Assembly (NCBI RefSeq): GCF_963422545.1
Contig: NZ_OY730261.1
Span: 62,001-126,000, forward strand
Source: an uncultured Flavobacterium sp.
GTDB taxonomy: Bacteria > Bacteroidota > Bacteroidia > Flavobacteriales > Flavobacteriaceae
DNA: 64,000 nucleotides
Direction: 5' to 3'
How positions within the stretch are numbered: the stretch's first letter is position 1; each line of letters opens with the position of its first letter. Below, piece after piece: positions 25,499 to 34,942 of this stretch. Below the pieces are notes generated by a model that had not been told where the DNA came from, did no database searches, and worked only from the letters and a program-made list of their open reading frames with translations. The translations under genes and the position numbers were made by a program.

Positions 25499-26509
25499 AT
25501 GGCAAAGAAAACTTTTTTTTGTGTAGATGCACACACTTGCGGAAATCCTGTGAGAGTTGTGGCTGGCGGAGGTCCTAATTTAGTAGGCGCTAATATGAGC
25601 GAAAAACGTCAGCATTTTTTAAAAGAATTTGATTGGATTCGTAAAGGATTAATGTTTGAACCCCGTGGTCATGATATGATGAGCGGGAGTATTTTATATC
25701 CGCCAAGTAATCCCGATAATGATTTTGGAATTTTGTTTATCGAAACTTCCGGTTGTCTGCCAATGTGCGGTCACGGAACAATTGGTACTATTACTATTGC
25801 CATTGAAGAAGGTTTAATTACGCCAAAAGTTCCCGGAAAAATAAAAATGGAAGCCCCTGCAGGTTTGGTAAATATTGAATATCAACAAACGTTAGGAAAA
25901 GTAGATTGGGTACGCTTGACCAATGTAAAATCTTATCTGGCAGCAGAAGGTTTGACTATTGATTGTCCTGAATTGGGCGAGATTACTTTTGATGTTGCTT
26001 ATGGCGGAAATTATTATGCGATTGTAGATCCGCAGGAAAATTTCTCAGGAATTCAGGATTTTACTGCCAGCAAAATTATTCAGTTTAGTCAGGAAGTTCG
26101 TAAACGAATCAACGAGAAATATCCGGATTATTTTATCCATCCACAAAACGATACCATCCGTGATGTAAGTCATATGTTATGGACTGGCGAACCGCTTGAT
26201 CCAAGTTCATCAGGAAGAAATGCGGTTTTTTATGGGGACAAAGCCATAGACCGTTCGCCTTGTGGTACAGGAACTTCGGCAAGAATAGCTCAATTGCATG
26301 CCAAAGGGAAACTTAAATTAGGTGAAGATTTTATTCACGAAAGTTATATAGGCAGTAAATTTATTGGTAGAGTTGTAGAAGAAACTTCTATTGGAGAAAT
26401 TCCTGCAATTGTACCAAGTATTCAGGGCTGGGCAAAAGTATACGGTTACAACACAATCATGATCGACGAGTCTGATGATCCGTATGCACATGGTTTTCAG
26501 GTGATTTAA
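25499..26509 (+). CDS. 4-hydroxyproline 2-epimerase (proline racemase family)
   Basis: Interconverts trans-4-hydroxy-L-proline and cis-4-hydroxy-D-proline, the first step of the pathway. The PLP-independent proline racemase fold is recognisable, and both catalytic cysteines are present: C90 in PMCGHGTIG and C255 in RSPCGTGTSAR. A Cys pair indicates an epimerase or racemase, whereas trans-3-hydroxyproline dehydratases have Thr or Ser at the first position. Length of 336 residues is normal. It starts 2 bp after the aldehyde dehydrogenase stop. A strong hairpin with a T-run follows, before the next pathway gene. Confidence 0.92.
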   Translation: MAKKTFFCVDAHTCGNPVRVVAGGGPNLVGANMSEKRQHFLKEFDWIRKGLMFEPRGHDMMSGSILYPPSNPDNDFGILFIETSGCLPMCGHGTIGTITIAIEEGLITPKVPGKIKMEAPAGLVNIEYQQTLGKVDWVRLTNVKSYLAAEGLTIDCPELGEITFDVAYGGNYYAIVDPQENFSGIQDFTASKIIQFSQEVRKRINEKYPDYFIHPQNDTIRDVSHMLWTGEPLDPSSSGRNAVFYGDKAIDRSPCGTGTSARIAQLHAKGKLKLGEDFIHESYIGSKFIGRVVEETSIGEIPAIVPSIQGWAKVYGYNTIMIDESDDPYAHGFQVI

Positions 26510-26527
26510 AAACTAATAAAAATTTTG

Positions 26528-26571
26528 ATTCATTGAAGGAAGAAATAGTAACTTCCTTCAATGAATTTTTT
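26528..26571 (+). terminator. Hairpin-T-run inside the hydroxyproline operon
   Basis: A perfect 15-bp stem, ATTCATTGAAGGAAG with CTTCCTTCAATGAAT, has a 9-nt loop and is followed by a run of six Ts. It lies in the 74-bp gap between the epimerase and the oxidase genes. It may lower expression of the downstream oxidase and peptidase genes relative to the first three. Confidence 0.85.
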
Positions 26572-26583
26572 AATTCTGTTTAA

Positions 26584-27819
26584 ATGAAAAAAGTAAGTAT
26601 AATTGGAGGAGGAATAATTGGTCTGTGTTCAGCCTATTATCTTGCTAAAGAAGGATATGAGGTGACTATTTTTGATCAATCTGCGATGGACGATGGTTGC
26701 TCCTATGGAAACGCAGGAATGATAGTTCCATCGCATATAATTCCGTTGGCACAACCCGGCATGATTGCTCAGGGAATGAAATGGATGTTTGATAGTCAAA
26801 GTCCATTTTATGTAAAACCAAGATTAGATACTGATTTAATCAAATGGGGATTACAATTCTACAGACATGCAAATGCAAAACACGTAGAAAAAGCAATGCC
26901 TGCATTACGGGATTTATCTTTGTTGAGTAAAGAGTTGTATCAGGATTTTGCTAAGAATAACAATTCTTTTTTCTATGAAGAAAAAGGACTTTTGATGTTA
27001 TACAAAACAGAAAAAGTGGGTCACGAAATGTTTCTTGAAGGAAGGGAAGCTGAAAAATTAGGGTTGAAAGTTGATTATCTTTCGGCAGCAGCCGTTGCAA
27101 AATTAGAGAAAGGTACAAAAACAGATGTTCAGGGAGGTATTCATTATACTGGAGATGCACATTTATATCCTCAAAAATTTATGCAATTTATAAAGCAGGA
27201 ATTAGAGCAATTAAAGGTCGAAATACATCCGGCGACAATGGTACAGGATTTTGTTTTTGAAAAAAATAAAATCACAAAAATCGTAACCAGCAAAGGTACA
27301 TTTGCAACAGACGAAGTAGTTTTGGCAGCAGGTTCGTGGAGTCCTTTACTGGCGAAAAAAACAGGAATTTCGATTTCAATTTTACCAGGAAAAGGGTATA
27401 GTTTTACCTTAAAAGATAAAAGTCACAAACCTTCAATTCCGTCTATTTTATGTGAAGGAAAAGTCGCAGTAACCCCTATGAATACGGATATCCGTTTTGG
27501 AGGTACTATGGAAATCACACATACGAGCGACACTAAAATCAATAAAAACAGACTACAGGGAATTGTAAATAGTATAAACGAGTTTTATCCGGAAATGAAA
27601 ATTGCAATGCCCGAAGAACAAGATACATGGTTTGGATTCAGGCCTTGTACACCTTCCGGAATGCCAATTATTTCGCGAGCAGAAAAAGTTGTAAATTTGA
27701 CTTTCGCGACCGGACATGCCATGATGGGTTTAAGTCTTGCGCCGGCGACAGGAAAAGTAATTACTGAAATTATTTCAGGTAAAACGACTTCTGTTGACAC
27801 TAAAATGTTTCAAATATAA
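26584..27819 (+). CDS. FAD-dependent D-hydroxyproline dehydrogenase (DAO family)
   Basis: Probably oxidises cis-4-hydroxy-D-proline to Δ1-pyrroline-4-hydroxy-2-carboxylate, passing electrons to the respiratory chain. The N-terminal FAD-binding motif is GGGIIGLCSAYYLAKEGYEV, with the acidic end of the second strand at FDQS. The C-terminal GFRPCTPSGMPII and GHAMMGLSLAPATGKVI motifs are those of D-amino-acid dehydrogenase-type (DadA-like) enzymes. Length of 411 residues fits a single-subunit enzyme. Substrate specificity is inferred from the epimerase and deaminase genes next to it. The peptidase gene follows after 3 bp. Confidence 0.88.
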   Translation: MKKVSIIGGGIIGLCSAYYLAKEGYEVTIFDQSAMDDGCSYGNAGMIVPSHIIPLAQPGMIAQGMKWMFDSQSPFYVKPRLDTDLIKWGLQFYRHANAKHVEKAMPALRDLSLLSKELYQDFAKNNNSFFYEEKGLLMLYKTEKVGHEMFLEGREAEKLGLKVDYLSAAAVAKLEKGTKTDVQGGIHYTGDAHLYPQKFMQFIKQELEQLKVEIHPATMVQDFVFEKNKITKIVTSKGTFATDEVVLAAGSWSPLLAKKTGISISILPGKGYSFTLKDKSHKPSIPSILCEGKVAVTPMNTDIRFGGTMEITHTSDTKINKNRLQGIVNSINEFYPEMKIAMPEEQDTWFGFRPCTPSGMPIISRAEKVVNLTFATGHAMMGLSLAPATGKVITEIISGKTTSVDTKMFQI

Positions 27820-27822
27820 AAT

Positions 27823-29118
27823 ATGAGATACGATTCAATTCCAGTTTCTTTGTTTGAGAATAACCGAAAAAGGTTTGTCGAAAAGATGCAAAACAATAGT
27901 TTGGCAATTTTAACATCAAATGATGTAATGCCTAATAACGCTGACGACGTAATGGGTTTTGCGCAAAACAATGATTTGTTTTATTTGTCAGGAATTGAGC
28001 AGGACGAAACAATTTTAGTACTTTATCCTGATGCTTTTAAAGAAGAAAACAGAGTCATTTTATTTGTAAAAGAAGTTAGTGAACAAACTTTAATTTGGGA
28101 AGGAGATTTTTTGACCAAAGAAAAAGTTTCGGCTATTTCGGGAATCAAAAATGTGAAGTGGATTCATGAATTCGAAAAGACAATTCAGCTTTTTGCGTTC
28201 GAAGCAGATGCAATCTATTTAGGACACAATGAGCATATTAAAAGAGTAACTTCAGAGATGAATACACGTCAGGATCGAATGATTCAATGGTGCAAACAAA
28301 AATATCCTTTGCATCAATACGAGCGTGTGGCTAAAATTACCAGAGACTTACGACCGATAAAATCTGATGAAGAAATTGATTTGATTCGAAAAGCAATTTC
28401 GATAAGTGTCAAAGGATTCAAAGGACTTTTAAAAGCTGTGAAACCTGAAGTAAAAGAATACGAATTAGAAGCTGAACTGGCTTATCAATATATTAAAAAT
28501 GGAGGAAATCGCCATGCATTCAAACCAATAATAGCTTCTGGTAAAAATGCCTGTGCCCTTCATTATAACACCAATGATTCTGTTTGCCGTGATGGCGAAA
28601 TGATTTTGGTAGATTTTGGCGTTTGTTATGCCAATTATAATTCAGATACTACACGTTGTCTTCCGGTAAACGGAAAATTTTCAGCACGTCAGAAAGAAGT
28701 TTATGAGTCCGTTTTGTATTGTTTAAAAGAAGGCTCAAAGTTTCTGAAACCGGGAGTTTTGTCAAAAGATTACGAATTGCAAATGGCAAGTCTGATCGAA
28801 GCAGAATTGGTTAAGCTGAAATTGATTACATTAGAAGAAATTGCTTCGCAGGATCCTCAAAATCCGGCTTACAAAAAATATTTCATGCACGGAACAGCAC
28901 ATTTTTTAGGACTTGACGTTCATGATGTTGGACTGTATTCAAAACCTTTCGAAAAAGGAATGATCCTGACTTGCGAGCCCGGAATTTATATTCGGGAAGA
29001 AGGAATCGGCTGCCGATTAGAAAACGATTATTTACTGACAGAAGATGGAAATATTAATTTATCTGAAGAACTGCCAATTGAAATTACAGAAATAGAATCA
29101 CTAATTAACACCAAATAA
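27823..29118 (+). CDS. M24-family Xaa-Pro aminopeptidase (aminopeptidase P type)
   Basis: Removes an N-terminal residue that precedes proline or hydroxyproline. The N-terminal creatinase-like domain (to about 170) leads to the pita-bread metallopeptidase domain. Metal ligands are all present: the Asp pair in VDFGVCYANYNSDTTR, the His in HGTAHFLGLDVHD, and the Glu residues in TCEPGIYI and CRLENDYL. No signal peptide is visible, so it is probably cytosolic. It is 431 residues, 3 bp after the D-hydroxyproline dehydrogenase and 3 bp before the DPP IV-type gene. This embeds peptide cleavage in the hydroxyproline operon. Confidence 0.93.
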   Translation: MRYDSIPVSLFENNRKRFVEKMQNNSLAILTSNDVMPNNADDVMGFAQNNDLFYLSGIEQDETILVLYPDAFKEENRVILFVKEVSEQTLIWEGDFLTKEKVSAISGIKNVKWIHEFEKTIQLFAFEADAIYLGHNEHIKRVTSEMNTRQDRMIQWCKQKYPLHQYERVAKITRDLRPIKSDEEIDLIRKAISISVKGFKGLLKAVKPEVKEYELEAELAYQYIKNGGNRHAFKPIIASGKNACALHYNTNDSVCRDGEMILVDFGVCYANYNSDTTRCLPVNGKFSARQKEVYESVLYCLKEGSKFLKPGVLSKDYELQMASLIEAELVKLKLITLEEIASQDPQNPAYKKYFMHGTAHFLGLDVHDVGLYSKPFEKGMILTCEPGIYIREEGIGCRLENDYLLTEDGNINLSEELPIEITEIESLINTK

Positions 29119-29121
29119 ACC

Positions 29122-31284
29122 ATGATTAAAAAACACTTTTTATTACTACTTTTTATTTGCTCAGGTATTTTTGCTCAGACAGGCATTGATATTAACGAGC
29201 TAAAATGGTTACCCAATTCACATTCGTTCTGGGTAAATTCTGATCATAATGTTTTGGTTTATGATGTTGATAAATTAAATCAAAGTACTACTGTTTTAAC
29301 AGATCAGCAATTAAAAAATGCAGGTTTCAACGGAGAAGTGGAAGATTTGGTCTGGAATCAAAATAAGACAAAAGTATTGGTTTATACCAATTCAAAAACA
29401 GTGTGGAGAGCTAAGACCAAAGGAGATTATTGGTTTTTTGATTTAGCAACCGGAAAAGGACGAAAGTTGGGAGGAAATTTAGAAGAATCGTCTTTGATGT
29501 TTGCTAAATTCTCGAATGATAATGAAAATGTGGCTTATGTTTCAAAACACAATATTTATTTGGAGAATCTGATTTCGGGCAAAATAACTCCTTTAACAAC
29601 GGATGGAACAGATAAGGTAATTAACGGAACTTTTGATTGGGTTTATGAAGAAGAACTTGCGGCACGTGACGGATTTCGTTGGAGTCCTGACGGAAAAAGT
29701 ATTGCTTTTTGGCGTGTTGATGCTTCAGAAACAAAATTCCACTTAATGATAAATAATACAGATGCTTTATATCCATTTGTAGTTCCTGTAGAATATCCAA
29801 AAGCGGGAGAAAAACCGTCGTCAGTAAAAATTGGAGTTATTGATCTTACTTCTTTAAAAACAAATTGGCTTGATATTCCAGGAGAACCTGATAATAATTA
29901 TTTGGCTCGTATGGAGTGGGTAGCCAAAGATGCAGTTATGGTGATTCAGCTAAACAGAAATCAAAATCAGGCTTCGATCTATAATTGCAATTCACAATCT
30001 GGTAAAGCAAATTTAATCTATCAGGAAAAATCACCGGAGTGGATCGATGTTTTTGATGCTTCATCTGGAGTTTATGATGGTTTTCCGTGTCAATTTGTAG
30101 ACAGCGGAAAAGCTTTTTTATGGAGTTCTGATGCAGATGGCTGGATGCATGTTTATAAAATCAGCAGCGACGGAAAGAAAAAATCATTAGTTACAACCGG
30201 AAATTTTGATGCTTATTATAAAGCTTATAATGAGAAGACAAAATCAATTTACTATATCTCAAGTCCTAATGATGCAACGCAAAGATATTTGTATGAAACG
30301 AATCTGAATTCGGGAAAAACAAAAAGAATTACTCCTGAAGTATTTGAAGGAACAAACGAATACGAATTCTCTACGGACGGATCGTATGCAAAACACACCA
30401 ATTCTAATATCAATCGCGATGTAAATACTCGCTTAGTTTCGTTATCTGATCATAAAAAAATACTTCCAAAAGAAGCAGATGTTTTTACAAAACCAGAACG
30501 TAATTTTTCTTTAGAAAAGTTTAAAGTAACAACTGTTGATGGTGTTGAGATGGACGGAATTATGGCAAAACCATTAGATTTTGATCCGACAAAAAAATAT
30601 CCTTTGTTCTTTTATGTTTATGGAGAGCCAATGGCTTGTGTAGCAAATGACACACCTTATTTTAATGGATTTATAGATTTGTTGATTCCAAAAGGATATA
30701 TCGGAATTGCAATGGATAATAGAGGAACTCCATCCTTAAAAGGAACAAAATGGAGAAAGGCCATTTATAAAAACATCGGAATTGTTAATACCCGCGATCA
30801 AGCAATGGCAGCGAAAGAAGTTCTAAAATGGAACTTTATCGATACAGACAGAGTTGCTGTTCACGGATGGAGCGGCGGTGGAGCGGTGACTTTGAATCTA
30901 ATGTTTCAATATCCGGAAATATACAAAACAGGTGTGGCTGTTTCTGCGGTTACAGATCAGCATTTTTATGATAATATCTATACAGAACGCTATATGGGAT
31001 TACCAAGCGAAAATGAAGCAACTTATATTAAGGCTTCGCCGGTAACATATGCAAAGAACTTAAAAGGAAATTTGCTTTATATTCACGGAACTGGTGATGA
31101 TAATGTGCACTATAAAAATGCAGAGGTTTTGATTAATGAATTGATTAAATATGATAGAATGTTTAATTTAATGATTTACCCAAATCGTTCCCATTCTATC
31201 TATGAAGGTGCAGGAACGAGAAAACATCTGGCAGATACTTTTATAAAATTTATAGAGGAAAAATGTCCTCCGGGAGCAAAATAA
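29122..31284 (+). CDS. S9-family dipeptidyl peptidase IV, exported
   Basis: Releases Xaa-Pro or Xaa-Hyp dipeptides from peptide N-termini, probably in the periplasm. A signal peptide (residues 1-19, ending GIFAQ) precedes a DPP IV-type beta-propeller, in which VYEEELAARDGFRWSPDG holds the double-Glu motif that grips the substrate N-terminus. The alpha/beta-hydrolase domain has S584 in GWSGGG, D659 in GTGDDNVHY and H691 in RSHSIYEG, a complete catalytic triad. Length of 720 residues is typical. It is the last gene of the hydroxyproline-peptidase operon and is followed by a weak hairpin and a repeat element. Confidence 0.95.
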   Translation: MIKKHFLLLLFICSGIFAQTGIDINELKWLPNSHSFWVNSDHNVLVYDVDKLNQSTTVLTDQQLKNAGFNGEVEDLVWNQNKTKVLVYTNSKTVWRAKTKGDYWFFDLATGKGRKLGGNLEESSLMFAKFSNDNENVAYVSKHNIYLENLISGKITPLTTDGTDKVINGTFDWVYEEELAARDGFRWSPDGKSIAFWRVDASETKFHLMINNTDALYPFVVPVEYPKAGEKPSSVKIGVIDLTSLKTNWLDIPGEPDNNYLARMEWVAKDAVMVIQLNRNQNQASIYNCNSQSGKANLIYQEKSPEWIDVFDASSGVYDGFPCQFVDSGKAFLWSSDADGWMHVYKISSDGKKKSLVTTGNFDAYYKAYNEKTKSIYYISSPNDATQRYLYETNLNSGKTKRITPEVFEGTNEYEFSTDGSYAKHTNSNINRDVNTRLVSLSDHKKILPKEADVFTKPERNFSLEKFKVTTVDGVEMDGIMAKPLDFDPTKKYPLFFYVYGEPMACVANDTPYFNGFIDLLIPKGYIGIAMDNRGTPSLKGTKWRKAIYKNIGIVNTRDQAMAAKEVLKWNFIDTDRVAVHGWSGGGAVTLNLMFQYPEIYKTGVAVSAVTDQHFYDNIYTERYMGLPSENEATYIKASPVTYAKNLKGNLLYIHGTGDDNVHYKNAEVLINELIKYDRMFNLMIYPNRSHSIYEGAGTRKHLADTFIKFIEEKCPPGAK

Positions 31285-31360
31285 AATCTTATAATTAAAA
31301 TAAAAAAGAGAGCGTTTCTGTAAAAAGAAATTCTCCCTTTTTTGTTTTGAGATATATTTA

Positions 31361-31514
31361 ACCGTAAAGTACACTATGATTTTTTAAAGGCATAGTTTTA
31401 TAAAAACACAAAGTTCGCAATCCCGATAGCTATCGGGATTGTGTTGATCTAGCTTTGCGAACTTTGTGTTTTCTATCCATAAAGTAAAATTAAATCTTAG
31501 TGTACTTTGCGGTA
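31361..31514. repeat. ACCGCAAAG-family nested palindrome carrying an inserted 22-bp palindrome
   Basis: The outer arms are ACCGTAAAGTACACTATGAT and its partner ending CTTTGCGGT near 31513. The left inner arm is interrupted at 31419-31440 by a perfect 22-nt palindrome built on TCCCGATAGCTATCGGGA. The orientation-marking GTAAAATTAAATCT is on the right, so this copy is reversed relative to the 36.5-kb copies. The 440-bp gap holds no gene. Confidence 0.85.
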
Positions 31515-31592
31515 AAAATGAATTGTCAATACAAAATATTTTATGGTTCTGCACGGATCCATTTGAAGGCATAAAAAAGGTTAATTTTCATG

Positions 31593-31664
31593 GATAAAAT
31601 AACATATGTAAAATTGATAAATATGTAATTAAAGGGTAATATAATAGGTTTTTGTGGTAATATA
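31593..31664 (+). promoter_or_regulatory. Predicted operator B before susC: direct repeats at 21-bp spacing
   Basis: Two identical GGTAATATA repeats start at 31635 and 31656, exactly 21 bp apart. GATAAAATA starts at 31593, another 42 bp upstream. The -7-like TAAAGTTG lies at 31672-31679, 7 bp after the proximal repeat. The layout is the same as operator A before the hydroxyproline operon. Confidence 0.65.
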
Positions 31665-31724
31665 TTGTCATTAAAGTTGTTAAAAAAGCAAAATATTTGC
31701 CAATACTAATTATAAAACCATTTT

Positions 31725-34700
31725 ATGAAATTTACGTTTTTTCAAAGAAAAACGGTAGTACTTTTTTTTGTACTGCTAGCACAATTAGCGCTCGCACAAG
31801 AGCGGATTGTATCAGGAATTGTTTCAGATAATACAGGAATACCTTTGCCAGGTGCGAGTGTATTGATTAAGGGAACAAAGACAGGAACTCAAACAGATTT
31901 TGACGGGAAATATTCTATTAAAGCAAGTTCAAATGCTGTTCTTGTCTTTAATTATATCGGAATGAAAACTCAGGAAATAACGGCTACAAATACTGTTGTA
32001 AATATAGTTTTAGCCGGAGGTTCAGAACAGCTTCAGGAAATTGTGGTTACGGCTTTGGGTGTCAAAAGAGAAAAGAAATCTCTTGGATATGCGACTCAGG
32101 AAATAAAAGGCGAAGATTTGACAAAGGTGAACACGGGTAACGTAGCGAACTCAATTTCGGGTAAAATCGCCGGTGTACAAATTAGACGTAACAATAATAT
32201 TGGAGGTTCTACCAATGTGATTATTCGTGGTACAACTTCACTAACAGGAAACAATCAGGCATTGTGGATTGTAGACGGAATTCCTTTAAATAATGACAAT
32301 ACCAATAGCGAAGATCAAAAAAGTGGTGGTAATACCGGTGGATATGATTACGGGAATGCTGCTGCAGATATAAATCCTGATGATATTGAAACCATGAACG
32401 TGTTGAAGGGTTCTGCGGCTTCTGCATTATACGGTTCAAGAGCTTCAAACGGAGTAATTTTGGTTACCCTAAAAAAAGGAAGTAAATCTAAAGGTGGTTT
32501 GGGAGTGACTTTTAGCTCTGGAATTACTATTGGAGTAGTGGATAAAAAGACATTGCCGGAATATCAAAATCAATATGGAAGCGGATATGGCGATTTTTAT
32601 GGTACCGTAGATTTAGGAAGTGGTGTACATCCTTACACTGCAACAGATGATGCTTCATGGGGACCAAAGTTTGATTCTAATTTGTTGGTTTACAATTGGA
32701 ATTCATTTTATCCTGAATTACCTGGTTACGGAAAAGCAACACCTTGGAAAGCGGTGCAGGAAAACCCTAATAGCTTTTATCAAAAGAGTGTAACCTATGT
32801 TAATAATGTTGCTGTTGCGGGAGCTAATGAAAATGGTGATTTCAGATTTGGATATACAAATTACAATCAGGATCAGGGGATTTTGCCAAATAGTGACAAT
32901 CGCAAGGATAATTTTAATTTCTCGGCAAGTTATAACTTAAAACCTAAGACTAAAATATCGGCTTCAGCCAACTATTTAAAAGCCAATGCAAAAGGAATGA
33001 ATGAAACCGGTTACGGTGATGGAGGAAACAATTTTTTAAGTAGTATTAGACAATGGTATTCAACAAGTGTAGATTTTAAGGATTTAAGAGATGCTTATAA
33101 TCTAACGGGAGCAAACACAACCTGGAATGTAGCTGGCCCTAATGATTTGACGATTCAGTTTCATGACAATCCATATTTTCAAAGATATAATAACTACAAT
33201 ACTTTAGACCGTGATCGTTTCTTTGGAAACGTGAATGTAACCACTCAGGTAAACGACTGGTTTGATATTAGCGGTAAAGGTGCTGTAGATTATTACCATC
33301 AATTGCAGGAAGAACGTATTGCGGTAGGATCAAAAAGAACTCCAAATGCACTTGGTCAATATTCAAGATATGATAAAGATTTTAGAGAGGTCAATTTTGA
33401 TTTAATTTTAAATTTTAAAACTGGTATTACGGAAGGAATCAAATTCAACGGAATGGTTGGGGCAAATTCAAGACGTTCTGTTAGTAATTCGATATATGCT
33501 AGAACTAATGGCGGTTTAGTGGTGCCGGGAATGTATGCCTTGAGTAATTCGATTGACAAAATAAATAGTCCTGAGGAACATCAGACAACTCTTGGAACCA
33601 ATAGTATTTATGCTAATGCAAGTTTTAATTTCTTAGATACTTATTTCTTAGAAGGAACTTATCGTGTAGATCAGTCTTCGACATTGCCAAAAGATAATAA
33701 TACCTATTCGTATCCTTCTATTACGGGAACTTATATTTTTAGTAATCATATTAAAGCAGATTGGTTGTCTTTTGGAAAACTGCGTCTGAATTATGCTGAA
33801 ACAGGAAATGATGCTCCTTTTGCAGTGACTTCAACAACATATCCTAAGAATGATAATTTTGGTCCTGACGGAATTCGTTTTTCTACAGAAAACAATAGAA
33901 GTAACTCTAACTTAAAAAGTGAGTTGACTAAAGGTGTTGAAGCGGGTATTGAAGTTAAATTGTTTAAAAACAGATTAGGTTTTGATTTCTCTTACTACAA
34001 AACAAATACAACAAATCAAATTCTTTCTATTGAAACTCCATCACAAACAGGATATACAAAGGCGTGGATAAATGCAGGAGATGTCCAGAATAAAGGTTTT
34101 GAAGTAACGATGAATGTAATTCCGGTAAAAACTACAAATTTCTCCTGGGAAGTAAAAGTAAACTGGTCTACTAATAAAAATGAAGTAATCTCATTAGGGG
34201 GAGCTGATAGAATCTCGTTGGGATCTTTTCAGGGTGTAAATTATGTTGCTGAGGTTGGGAAACCGGTTGGGCAGCTTACGGGTTCTGGATTTACATATTT
34301 AAACGGGCAAAAAGTAATTCGTGCAAACGGAAGATATTTACAAACTGCTGGAGTTACTATTGGTGATGTAAATCCGGACTGGATTGGTGGTGTAAATAAC
34401 GTTTTGACTTATAAAAATATCACGTTTAACTTTTTAATTGACGTGAAAAAAGGCGGAGATGTATATTCATTAGACCAACGTTTTGGGCATACTACAGGAA
34501 TTTATCAAAGTACAGTATCTAATAATCATCTGGGACATCCGCAGAGAGATCCTGTTGCAGATGGTGGAGGGATTTTATTAGATGGTGTAAAAGAAGACGG
34601 AACTCCAAATGATAAGGTTGTTAGTGTACAAGGTTCAGACGGATACTTTTTTTACAATTCGATGCCACAGCAACAATATGTTTATGATGCATCTTATGTA

Positions 34701-34931
34701 AAGCTTCGTGAGGTTGGGTTGAGCTATAGATTACCGTCTAAATTTCTTGCAAAGACTTTTATCAGTAGTATGATTTTTGCTTTCAACGGATCTAATTTAT
34801 GGATCATAAGTAAAAATTTGCCTTATGCTGATCCGGAAGCGGGACTTTCTTCAGGAAATCTTCAAGGTTTTCAAACCGGGGTTTTGCCTACATCAAAGGA
34901 GTATAACTTTAACATGAAAGTTCAATTCTAA
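31725..34931 (+). CDS. SusC/RagA-family TonB-dependent outer-membrane transporter
   Basis: A 22-strand barrel importer that works with the SusD-like lipoprotein encoded next to it. A signal peptide (to about residue 24, ALAQ) is followed by a carboxypeptidase-D regulatory-like domain (SGIVSDNTGIPLPGASVLIK), the SusC linker VTALGVKREKKSLGYATQEI, the plug with DGIPLNNDN and GSAASALYGSRASNGVIL, and the barrel ending in the aromatic YNFNMKVQF. Length of 1068 residues is normal. The peptidase and hydroxyproline neighbours, and the shared operator motif, suggest that it imports oligopeptides, as RagAB of Porphyromonas does. This specificity is inferred. Confidence 0.95.
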   Translation: MKFTFFQRKTVVLFFVLLAQLALAQERIVSGIVSDNTGIPLPGASVLIKGTKTGTQTDFDGKYSIKASSNAVLVFNYIGMKTQEITATNTVVNIVLAGGSEQLQEIVVTALGVKREKKSLGYATQEIKGEDLTKVNTGNVANSISGKIAGVQIRRNNNIGGSTNVIIRGTTSLTGNNQALWIVDGIPLNNDNTNSEDQKSGGNTGGYDYGNAAADINPDDIETMNVLKGSAASALYGSRASNGVILVTLKKGSKSKGGLGVTFSSGITIGVVDKKTLPEYQNQYGSGYGDFYGTVDLGSGVHPYTATDDASWGPKFDSNLLVYNWNSFYPELPGYGKATPWKAVQENPNSFYQKSVTYVNNVAVAGANENGDFRFGYTNYNQDQGILPNSDNRKDNFNFSASYNLKPKTKISASANYLKANAKGMNETGYGDGGNNFLSSIRQWYSTSVDFKDLRDAYNLTGANTTWNVAGPNDLTIQFHDNPYFQRYNNYNTLDRDRFFGNVNVTTQVNDWFDISGKGAVDYYHQLQEERIAVGSKRTPNALGQYSRYDKDFREVNFDLILNFKTGITEGIKFNGMVGANSRRSVSNSIYARTNGGLVVPGMYALSNSIDKINSPEEHQTTLGTNSIYANASFNFLDTYFLEGTYRVDQSSTLPKDNNTYSYPSITGTYIFSNHIKADWLSFGKLRLNYAETGNDAPFAVTSTTYPKNDNFGPDGIRFSTENNRSNSNLKSELTKGVEAGIEVKLFKNRLGFDFSYYKTNTTNQILSIETPSQTGYTKAWINAGDVQNKGFEVTMNVIPVKTTNFSWEVKVNWSTNKNEVISLGGADRISLGSFQGVNYVAEVGKPVGQLTGSGFTYLNGQKVIRANGRYLQTAGVTIGDVNPDWIGGVNNVLTYKNITFNFLIDVKKGGDVYSLDQRFGHTTGIYQSTVSNNHLGHPQRDPVADGGGILLDGVKEDGTPNDKVVSVQGSDGYFFYNSMPQQQYVYDASYVKLREVGLSYRLPSKFLAKTFISSMIFAFNGSNLWIISKNLPYADPEAGLSSGNLQGFQTGVLPTSKEYNFNMKVQF

Positions 34932-34942
34932 AAACAAACAAA

